Of a stretch of 64,000 nucleotides of DNA, positions 52,024 to 58,810 are shown in pieces. Origin of the DNA: Cryomorphaceae bacterium (GTDB lineage Bacteria > Bacteroidota > Bacteroidia > Flavobacteriales > Schleiferiaceae); the NCBI GenBank assembly GCA_003566715.1, contig PXCF01000135.1:26112-90111 (forward strand), read 5' to 3'. A program made the translations under genes and the position numbers. Every line of letters begins with the position of its first letter. The stretch's first letter is position 1. The notes under the pieces are model-generated. The model saw nothing but the letters and a program-made list of their open reading frames with translations. It did not search any database and was not told the DNA's origin.

Positions 52024-54810
52024 ATGAGTACCGACGACAAAAAGCTTTTTCTCTTAGATGCCTACGCGTTGATCTTCCGTTCCTACTTTGCATTCGCTAG
52101 AAATCCAAGGCTTACATCAACAGGGATAGATACCTCTGCGATATTTGGTTTTACCACAACGCTGATGGATTTGATGAAGCGTGAAAAGCCATCTCACTTG
52201 GCTGTAGTATTTGATGTAGAAGGTCCTACTTCACGTCACGAAACTTACGAGGCTTACAAAGCCAATAGAGACGAGACACCGGAGGGTATCAAAACAGCCA
52301 TTCCTTACATAAAGGCATTGCTTAAGGCAATGAATATTCCCGTCATGTTTTCCCCCGGCTACGAGGCTGATGACGTAATTGGAACTCTGGCGCACCAAGC
52401 GTCTGACGAAGGATTTACGGTGTATATGATGACCCCGGACAAGGATTTTGGACAGCTCATAAGACCGGGTAAGGTCTATATGTATAAGCCTGCACGAAGC
52501 GGTGGACAACCGGAAGTAATGGATGAAAAGGCCATTTGCGAAAAGTGGAACATTCAACGCATCGACCAAGTTATCGATATGCTCGGTTTGATGGGGGATG
52601 CCGTGGACAATATTCCGGGTATTCCGGGCGTGGGGGAAAAAACTGCCGCTAAACTTCTGGCTCAGTTTGATACCTTAGAAGGGGTATTAGAAAATGCCGA
52701 TGAAATCAAAGGTAAACTGGGGGAAAAAGTACGCGCCAATAAAGAACAAGCAATTTTATCAAAGGAACTGGCCACCATTCTCACCGATGCACCTGTGACC
52801 TTTAACGCAATAGATTTCCACTGGGATGAGCCAGATATGAACAAGGTTAAAGAGCTGTTCGAGGAACTTGAATTCCGAACCCTCTGGAAGCGTTTTGGCG
52901 AAACATTTTTAAACGGCGAGACAGCATCTAATGTCTCTACAATCGACTCACCTTCAGCGCCTGACTTGTTTTCTGAAATAGAAGCCTCCACGACCAAGAC
53001 AGACCTCAATAGTTACAAACATTTTTACCAGTGCATTAACGACGAAACAGGGATTATTGAATTGGTCAAAGTCCTAAACAAACAATCTAGTGTTTGCTTT
53101 GATACCGAGACCACATCTCTGGTGAGTATTGATGCTAAATTGGTGGGCATAGCCTTTAGTTACGAGAAGGGCAAAGCCTATTATGTGCCATTCCAGGGCA
53201 GTGAGGATGAAAAGCAAAAGCGTATAGCGCTTCTCCAGCCGTTTTTTGAAAACAGCAAGGTTGAAAAAGTCGCACATAACTTAAAATACGATCTAGCGGT
53301 ATTGAAAAACTATGGCGTTGCTCTGAACGGGCCTTTTTTCGACACAATGATTGCACACTATGTCTATCGCCCGGATGGCCGACACAGCATGGATATCGTT
53401 TCTGAGGAACTGTTGAATCACAAGCCAAAATCCATTGAGTCACTCATTGGTAAAAAGGGGAAAAACCAAGGCAGTATGACCGATGTCGCTTTGGAAGAAT
53501 TGGTAGAATACGCGGGTGAAGACGCTGATATTACATTTCAGTTGAGCATAGTGCTCAAGGAAAAACTGTCGGAACACAAGCTCGAAAATATCTTTTACAA
53601 AGTAGATATGCCATTGGTTGAAGTGTTATGTGACATGGAACGCAACGGTGTACACATCGACAAAGAAGCCTTGGACGACTTATCGAAGGAGTTGGAGACG
53701 AGCATTGCAGAAACCGAAAAGTCCATCAAAGAAATGGCTGGTGAAGACTTCAACGTGGCCAGTCCGGCCCAACTGGGTGTGGTATTGTTTGAGAAATTAA
53801 AGTTGGTAGATAAGCCCAAAAAAACCAAAACCGGTCAGTACAGTACCGCCGAAGAAATTCTTTCAGAATTGGCCGATAAGCACGAAATTGCGCGTTTGGT
53901 TCTCGAATTTCGTCAGTTGAGTAAATTGAAGTCCACCTACGTCGATGCATTACCAAAGCTCATCAACAATAGGACAAAGAGAATCCATACGTCATTCAAT
54001 CAAGCCGTCACGGCAACGGGAAGGCTAAGTAGCACCAACCCAAACTTGCAAAACATTCCCATACGTACAGAAAAGGGTCAACTGGTGCGCAAAGCTTTTG
54101 TGGCCAGTTCAGAAGATACGGTTATACTCGCGGCCGACTACTCACAGATAGAACTGCGTTTGATGGCAGAGATGAGTGGCGATGTGGTGATGAAAGAAGC
54201 TTTTGCCAATAAACAAGACATTCACGCAGCAACCGCAGCAAAGATATTTGATGTCCCTCTCGATGAAGTAAGTCGAGAACAAAGAAGTCAGGCCAAGACA
54301 GTCAATTTTGGCATTATTTACGGTGTATCTGCTTTTGGATTAAGTCAACAAACAAATCTCAGTAGAAGCGAGTCAGCAGAAATCATTAATTCGTACTTCA
54401 AAACGTATCCTGGCATCCGTGACTATATGGACGAACAGGTTGCCCTGGCAAAAAAACAGGGGTATGTTACCACATTATTGGGGCGCAAAAGAGCACTCCC
54501 CGATATCAACTCCCGCAATCCGGTGGTGAGAGGTCACGCCGAGAGAAATGCTGTAAATACCCCGATACAAGGAAGTGCAGCAGATATTATAAAGTTGGCC
54601 ATGACGGGCGTACACCAAAAAATGAAAGAAGCGCAGTTAAAGAGTAAGTTTATATTACAAGTTCACGATGAATTGGTCTTTGAAGTCTACAAAGAAGAAG
54701 TAGAGGCGATTACACTTTTGGTAAAAAATGCCATGGAAAATGCCTATCAAACAACAGTACCCCTTGAAGTTGAGTTGGGTATCGGCACTAATTGGTTAGA
54801 AGCTCATTAA
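52024..54810 (+). CDS. polA: DNA polymerase I
   Basis: PolA fills gaps and removes RNA primers. The 928-residue protein has all three domains: 5'-nuclease (1-~300; FLLDAYALIFRSYFAF, YEADDVIGTLA, NIPGIPGVGEKTAAKLL), 3'-5' exonuclease (~330-510) with active-site residues visible (CFDTETTSL, HNLKYDLAVL, YAGEDADITFQ), and polymerase (~560-928; DYSQIELRLMAEMSGD, RSQAKTVNFGIIYG, QVHDELVFEV). The proofreading residues are retained. The gene is monocistronic, and a candidate minus-strand RNA locus with terminators lies directly downstream. Confidence 0.98.
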   Translation: MSTDDKKLFLLDAYALIFRSYFAFARNPRLTSTGIDTSAIFGFTTTLMDLMKREKPSHLAVVFDVEGPTSRHETYEAYKANRDETPEGIKTAIPYIKALLKAMNIPVMFSPGYEADDVIGTLAHQASDEGFTVYMMTPDKDFGQLIRPGKVYMYKPARSGGQPEVMDEKAICEKWNIQRIDQVIDMLGLMGDAVDNIPGIPGVGEKTAAKLLAQFDTLEGVLENADEIKGKLGEKVRANKEQAILSKELATILTDAPVTFNAIDFHWDEPDMNKVKELFEELEFRTLWKRFGETFLNGETASNVSTIDSPSAPDLFSEIEASTTKTDLNSYKHFYQCINDETGIIELVKVLNKQSSVCFDTETTSLVSIDAKLVGIAFSYEKGKAYYVPFQGSEDEKQKRIALLQPFFENSKVEKVAHNLKYDLAVLKNYGVALNGPFFDTMIAHYVYRPDGRHSMDIVSEELLNHKPKSIESLIGKKGKNQGSMTDVALEELVEYAGEDADITFQLSIVLKEKLSEHKLENIFYKVDMPLVEVLCDMERNGVHIDKEALDDLSKELETSIAETEKSIKEMAGEDFNVASPAQLGVVLFEKLKLVDKPKKTKTGQYSTAEEILSELADKHEIARLVLEFRQLSKLKSTYVDALPKLINNRTKRIHTSFNQAVTATGRLSSTNPNLQNIPIRTEKGQLVRKAFVASSEDTVILAADYSQIELRLMAEMSGDVVMKEAFANKQDIHAATAAKIFDVPLDEVSREQRSQAKTVNFGIIYGVSAFGLSQQTNLSRSESAEIINSYFKTYPGIRDYMDEQVALAKKQGYVTTLLGRKRALPDINSRNPVVRGHAERNAVNTPIQGSAADIIKLAMTGVHQKMKEAQLKSKFILQVHDELVFEVYKEEVEAITLLVKNAMENAYQTTVPLEVELGIGTNWLEAH

Positions 54811-54849
54811 AAAAAAAGAACCGCCGAAGATTAAAAATCAACGGCGGTT
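54811..54849 (-). terminator. Terminator-like hairpin A (minus strand)
   Basis: On the minus strand AACCGCCG (54849-54842) pairs with CGGCGGTT (54826-54819), with an inner GATT/AATC stem, followed by CTTTTTTTTT. Its T-run is on the minus strand only, so it serves transcripts coming from the right, such as the kinase or the candidate RNA. Confidence 0.75.
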
Positions 54850-54880
54850 AACTTAGAAAACACTCCTACTCACTGTTTTC
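54811..54880 (-). ncRNA. Candidate structured RNA unit 1 (distal copy)
   Basis: On the minus strand GAAAACA-GUGAGUAGGAG-UGUUUUC (54880-54856) forms a perfect 7-bp stem with an 11-nt loop. A 6-nt linker and terminator hairpin A follow. No promoter is visible directly upstream of this copy, so it may be reached by read-through from unit 2. Confidence 0.4.
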
Positions 54881-54976
54881 TGATAAAGAGATGTTTTTTT
54901 GCAATCGGAAAAGCAAGTAAAAACCACCGGCAGATCGAAACCTGCCGATGGAATCATGAAAACACTCCTACTCACT
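54856..54976. repeat. 19-bp direct repeat in two copies, 102 bp apart
   Basis: GAAAACACTCCTACTCACT is present exactly at 54856-54874 and 54958-54976, and TTTT follows each after one variable base. Each copy is attached to a GC-rich hairpin through a 6-nt linker (aactta and aatcat). Confidence 0.92.
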
Positions 54977-55006
54977 ATTTTAAAAAGAACTTTGTTTTCT
55001 TTAGTA
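54917..55006 (-). ncRNA. Candidate structured RNA unit 2 (promoter-proximal copy)
   Basis: A minus-strand promoter (55012-55039) predicts a start near 55006. The RNA would hold an A/U-rich leader, then a stem-loop UAAAAUA-GUGAGUAGGAG-UGUUUUC (54982-54958; one mismatch at its base and a U-G wobble) with the same 11-nt loop as unit 1. A 6-nt linker and terminator hairpin B follow. That hairpin has a 10-bp stem that pairs fully only in minus-strand RNA (U-G wobble where the plus strand has A-C). Confidence 0.45.
54919..54951 (-). terminator. Terminator-like hairpin B (minus strand)
   Basis: On the minus strand CCATCGGCAG and CTGCCGGTGG pair around an 8-nt loop, followed by TTTTTAC. Folding is better on the minus strand because the single mismatch becomes a U-G pair. 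Confidence 0.7.
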
Positions 55007-55011
55007 CAATG

Positions 55012-55039
55012 CAAATATACGGTCGCAAAAATTCTACAA
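55012..55039 (-). promoter_or_regulatory. Promoter of the candidate minus-strand RNA
   Basis: On the minus strand TTG (55039-55037) and TATATTTG (55019-55012) are 17 nt apart, fitting the flavobacterial consensus. It lies 72 nt downstream of the kinase stop, where no protein-coding gene begins. Confidence 0.5.
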
Positions 55040-55110
55040 TATAGGTGTTAATACCCATTTTTATGCCTTGTACGCTATTATTAATCTGCATTAACCTTTT
55101 GATTAAATAA

Positions 55111-56154
55111 TTAAACATTTGCTTTTTTAAGCCTCACGATAAACTCAGAATAATCGCCTTCAACACTTTCAAAAGATATTTTACCACCTACACGTTTTAC
55201 CAGTTCATGAACAATGGATAATCCTAACCCTGTACCGGGCATATGCTTTGTGTTTTTCCCTCTTTGAAACGGACTAAACACAATATCTCTATCTTCCTCA
55301 GCAATTCCAATTCCGTAGTCTTTGACTTTGACGGATACATAACTTTTATCAACGATGATTGCAATTTCCGGATTCCTTTCACCACCATACTTGATGGCAT
55401 TTGCCAGTAAGTTATTGAATATATGTCTTAGATCAATATCGTTTCCCTGAACAAAGGTGGGCTTATTCGGCCAATTTATCTGCTCAAAAGTAATGTGACT
55501 ATTGGATATATAATAGTCTTCCAAAACATCGCTTAAAAGGCTCACTACATTCGTTTCACCCTTGACTTTATCAACAGGAACAGATTTTGTTTTTTCCAGC
55601 ATGAATACCTGTTCGAGCATGTCATTCATCCAGTTGAGCTCCTTTTTAATTCGAGAAAGGTTGGACTTGGTTACAGTCTTTAACTGCTCATCCAGTTTCA
55701 ATTCAATTAACTCAACATTTGACTGAATAATACTCATGGGCGTTCGAAACTGATGAGAAACCATAGAAATCAGGTGTGATTTCATTTTCACCAATGCTTG
55801 TTCCTTTTTTAAATTTTCCTCTAGTACCTCCCCTGCTTTTACGTTTTTAGAAATATCTACATGACAGCCAATAATTCGCACCGGCTCTCCTTCATCGGTC
55901 CACTCTGTTACACAACCTCCAACCAACATATGGACAGTACTTCCATCTTTATGTGTAAAAGAAACCTCATGCTTGAATGGCTGCTCACCTCTGGTATTGA
56001 TGTGCTTAGTCAGTGAATCAAACAGTAAATTTGTATCGTTTTCATCTGCCAGTTCCATCCAACTGGCCACTTGATTATTCATTTCACTATCATCGTACCC
56101 CAAGCCTTTTTTTAGCATGGAACTCAAAAATTCTTCACCGGTTATCAAGTTCAA
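55111..56154 (-). CDS. C-terminal fragment of the interrupted sensor kinase: PAS-HisKA-HATPase
   Basis: This 347-residue ORF holds part of a PAS domain (~1-105; the strand GYWDLNLITG begins upstream of the TTG start), a HisKA dimerisation domain with the H-box MVSHQFRTPMSII, and an intact HATPase domain (NNLLANAIKYG N-box, KDYGIGIAEED G1, GTGLGLSIVHELV G2). It can autophosphorylate in principle. No Met precedes the first PAS strand; TTG 56154 cuts off the N-terminal PAS strand and the next ATG is at residue 13. Twelve in-frame codons and a TAA separate it from the GAF part. Whether it is translated alone is unknown. Confidence 0.85.
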   Translation of the reverse strand: MNLITGEEFLSSMLKKGLGYDDSEMNNQVASWMELADENDTNLLFDSLTKHINTRGEQPFKHEVSFTHKDGSTVHMLVGGCVTEWTDEGEPVRIIGCHVDISKNVKAGEVLEENLKKEQALVKMKSHLISMVSHQFRTPMSIIQSNVELIELKLDEQLKTVTKSNLSRIKKELNWMNDMLEQVFMLEKTKSVPVDKVKGETNVVSLLSDVLEDYYISNSHITFEQINWPNKPTFVQGNDIDLRHIFNNLLANAIKYGGERNPEIAIIVDKSYVSVKVKDYGIGIAEEDRDIVFSPFQRGKNTKHMPGTGLGLSIVHELVKRVGGKISFESVEGDYSEFIVRLKKANV

Positions 56155-56190
56155 ATCCCAATAACCAGATAGCGTTGTTTCAAAAACCCT

Positions 56191-57312
56191 TTAAAAGGCA
56201 AGTCTCTGTTCTTTTAAGTCATTAATCGCTTTAATTCGATCAATTTGAAGGGAGTAACTGTGAAGTAAATTGGCGCATGTATCAAATGCAAACGCTATTT
56301 CATTGACCGTTTTTTTTGATATTTCATTGTTGAAATTTGCCAATCCCAAGACCCCTATCAGTTGGTTGGCGTAGTAAATAGGCACACCCAAGAAATTATC
56401 GAGAATAACCCCACCCTTAATGTGATATTTTTTGTGGATAGATTTATCATTTCTATTGATGATTAATGGATTACCATTAAGATCTCTATCCCACTCATAT
56501 GTGTTATCACCACCTTTTTCTATGATAACATCTATTAAGTTTCCAATTCCCTCTTCCCACGCTTCATTCAGGTTGGCAAGAACTTCAAAATTAACCCCAT
56601 TGATTTCGTTACTTCCATTCTTTAATAGTATTAAAAAACCAAAAGACGCTTCGCTTTGCTGACAAACTATTTTGACGAATTTTCTAAAAGCCTTTTTACT
56701 GTTGGGGTTCACCAATAAATCACTTTGAATATCCCGCACCTTTTTCAAAAAACGATTCTGTTGGGTCAAGGATTTTAAATACCTTTCAGCTTTTGACTCT
56801 GCTTTATGGCGCACATAGCGCAAAGCAATCATATCGGCCACGTACTCAAGCGCAGCTGTTTCTTCATCCGTCCAATCTCTTTCATTTTCACAGCTATCAA
56901 AACCCACAAACCCCAAAAAGTCATCGTTATACATCAACCTCACCCATAAATATGATTTGACTTCTTGCACTTCTAGTAGACCCTTAGCCTCCGGAAATGG
57001 ACAATCTTTGACATGAGCACTCATACTGGGTACAGTCATAAAAGCGGATCCAAATTCACCTAACTCAGAAAGCTTGACATTTTGTAAATACTCAGCATCT
57101 ATTTCCGGCTTGATGCTTTCCCGACACCATTCCGATTGATACTTTAGCAACTTATCGTTGTTTGAAAATGGTAAAATAGTAAACAAATAAGACCTATCTA
57201 CATTGGTCACTTTTCCAATTATTTCGATTACCTCATCGATTGCGTGGGTAAAATCCTCACCGCGCAAAAGAATTTTACTAATTTCCGGAAAGACGTTAAC
57301 AATGGCACTCAT
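56191..57312 (-). CDS. N-terminal fragment of the interrupted sensor kinase: two GAF domains
   Basis: This 373-residue ORF has two GAF domains (~10-165 and ~195-365). GAF1 has VDRSYLFTILPF and YLWVRLMYNDDFLGFVGFDSCENERDW; GAF2 has FGFLILLKN and ILDNFLGVPIYYANQLIGVLGLAN. A helical linker joins them, and a second begins at the end (LLHSYSLQIDRIKAINDLKEQRLAF). As a stand-alone protein it lacks an output domain. The start is close to the divergent response-regulator gene (138-nt gap), consistent with a two-component pair. Confidence 0.85.
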   Translation of the reverse strand: MSAIVNVFPEISKILLRGEDFTHAIDEVIEIIGKVTNVDRSYLFTILPFSNNDKLLKYQSEWCRESIKPEIDAEYLQNVKLSELGEFGSAFMTVPSMSAHVKDCPFPEAKGLLEVQEVKSYLWVRLMYNDDFLGFVGFDSCENERDWTDEETAALEYVADMIALRYVRHKAESKAERYLKSLTQQNRFLKKVRDIQSDLLVNPNSKKAFRKFVKIVCQQSEASFGFLILLKNGSNEINGVNFEVLANLNEAWEEGIGNLIDVIIEKGGDNTYEWDRDLNGNPLIINRNDKSIHKKYHIKGGVILDNFLGVPIYYANQLIGVLGLANFNNEISKKTVNEIAFAFDTCANLLHSYSLQIDRIKAINDLKEQRLAF

Positions 57313-57450
57313 GATGTACTGCTTATGCTTATTTTTGCAATGTATTGCTCTTTAAACGATATAAAGGTCACATACCACCCATACAAAGGTTCACGAATTT
57401 ACAACAGCAAATGACACCAATTGCCATTAATGTAGACCATATATTTTTCT

Positions 57451-58071
57451 ATGACGACAAAAAAAGTTTTGATTATAGATGACGAGAAAGACTTAGCAGA
57501 CTCCATCGCTGAGTTTTTAGAATTGAAAGGCTATCATACTGCAGTGTGTTATAACGGATTAGAAGCGATTGAAAAGCTTAGCAACTTTGAATCAGACATC
57601 ATTATTTGCGATATCGCCATGCCAGTAATGGATGGACTTGAGTTATTGAATACCATAAGATCTGAAGACCAATGGAACCATATCCCCTTCATTTTTCTTA
57701 CCGCTAAAACAACCAAAGAAGACATGCGTCACGGAATGATCAGCGGAGCAGATGACTACATACTTAAACCTTTCAAGCTTTCTGAGATTGATGAGACAAT
57801 CAAAACGCGATTACAAAGAAATAAGCAATTAATTGATCAAAACAAAACGGATAAACAGCTCATTGAGCACATCAATGAACTGACGAAAAAAGAAAAGCAA
57901 ATATTTAAATTAATCTCCGAAGGATTATCAAGTAAAGACATAGCTAAAAAACTCTTTGTGAGTATTAAAACCGTCGAAAACCATAGATACAACATAACCC
58001 AAAAACTCAATCTTGAGGGACAAGGGAGTTTACTTAAGTTTGCCATGGCCCACAAAAACACCATTGATTAA
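57451..58071 (+). CDS. Response regulator, REC-LuxR type
   Basis: The 206-residue protein has a receiver domain (~1-120) with acidic pocket residues in LIIDDEKD, the phospho-acceptor Asp in DIIICDIAMPVMDG, Thr/Ser in FIFLTAK, and Lys in DDYILKPF. A helical linker leads to a LuxR/GerE helix-turn-helix (~145-205; EKQIFKLISEGLSSKDIAKKLFVSIKTVENHRYNITQKL). All catalytic positions are intact. Lying divergent from the split kinase gene, it is its probable partner. The last base is shared with the NRDE gene's start (TAATG). Confidence 0.93.
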   Translation: MTTKKVLIIDDEKDLADSIAEFLELKGYHTAVCYNGLEAIEKLSNFESDIIICDIAMPVMDGLELLNTIRSEDQWNHIPFIFLTAKTTKEDMRHGMISGADDYILKPFKLSEIDETIKTRLQRNKQLIDQNKTDKQLIEHINELTKKEKQIFKLISEGLSSKDIAKKLFVSIKTVENHRYNITQKLNLEGQGSLLKFAMAHKNTID

Positions 58072-58745
58072 TGTGTACCCTTACCTGTATTCCTAAAAAA
58101 AATGGGTGTATCATCACATCAAATCGAGATGAAACTCCGTTGAAACCCGCCATTAGTCCACAAACGAGATACATTCATCCCCATTGGATTACCTACCCTA
58201 CGGATATCCGAGGAGGCGGCAGTTGGATTGCATATAACGCGTTTAATAGGCGTGTGACTGTACTTCTAAACGGGGCTTTTTTAAAACACAAACACACACC
58301 GCCTTACGGCCATAGCAGAGGCTTAATTGTCTTGAACAGTTTTAAATTTGCAGATTTAAAAGAGTTTAGCGACAATTATAAACTCGAGAATATTGAACCA
58401 TTTACGTTGGTACAGTTTCATGCATGCAAGAAGATCGAAGAATTGCGATGGGATGGTCAAGAAACGCACTACAAAACATTACCACACCACTTACCCCATA
58501 TTTGGTCTTCGGCCAGTTTATACAACAGCCAAATGCAAAGCGAAAGAAACGAGTGGTTTGCTGCCTTTCTCAAAGCATATCCCAACCCTGATGTCGATGA
58601 TATTTGGCGTTTTCACTTTGAAGGCGGGCATCATGCCGATGAATCTTATCGCATTCGAATGAATAGAAAAAAAGTTAAAACTTTATCTGTTATGCAAATA
58701 GAAGTTTACGAGCAGGTGTCTCACCGTTATGAAAGTCTGCATTGA
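58071..58745 (+). CDS. NRDE-family (TANGO2-like) protein
   Basis: The 224-residue protein begins MCTLTC, in which Cys2 would be the N-terminal nucleophile of an NTN-hydrolase-like fold after Met removal. The family's NRDE motif is present (ITSNRDETPLKPA), followed by DIRGGGSWIAYN and RGLIVL. Human TANGO2 is the eukaryotic relative; its role in lipid or haem metabolism is debated, and the bacterial function is unknown. The start is coupled to the regulator (TAATG). Confidence 0.88.
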   Translation: MCTLTCIPKKNGCIITSNRDETPLKPAISPQTRYIHPHWITYPTDIRGGGSWIAYNAFNRRVTVLLNGAFLKHKHTPPYGHSRGLIVLNSFKFADLKEFSDNYKLENIEPFTLVQFHACKKIEELRWDGQETHYKTLPHHLPHIWSSASLYNSQMQSERNEWFAAFLKAYPNPDVDDIWRFHFEGGHHADESYRIRMNRKKVKTLSVMQIEVYEQVSHRYESLH

Positions 58746-58810
58746 GTTTTTCCAAACGCTCATATTTTTTTGATCAAAGGGCAGCAGATTTATTACTGCC
58801 TCGTATTTCC

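Larger units (their letters stand above)
55111..57312 (-). pseudogene. GAF-GAF-PAS-histidine kinase split by one in-frame stop
   Basis: Both ORFs are in the same frame. Between the GAF part's TAA (56193-56191) and the kinase ORF's first codon lie exactly 12 sense codons that read RVFETTLSGYWD. This directly completes the missing start of the PAS domain (family pattern ETTLSGYWD…LSSMLKKGLGYDDSEM). A single GAA-to-TAA change (LAF-E-RVF) would create the stop. No frameshift is needed. This is consistent with a recent nonsense mutation, a sequencing error, or a regulated read-through stop. Confidence 0.8.

Noticed and set aside
54853-54957. 34-residue minus-strand ORF (MIPSAGFDLPV…) preceded by AGGAG, looking like a leader peptide
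   Set aside because: It spans the predicted terminator B and copy 1 of the repeat. The AGGAG is part of the repeated loop found in unit 1 too, where no ATG follows, so the apparent ribosome site is better explained by the RNA structure.
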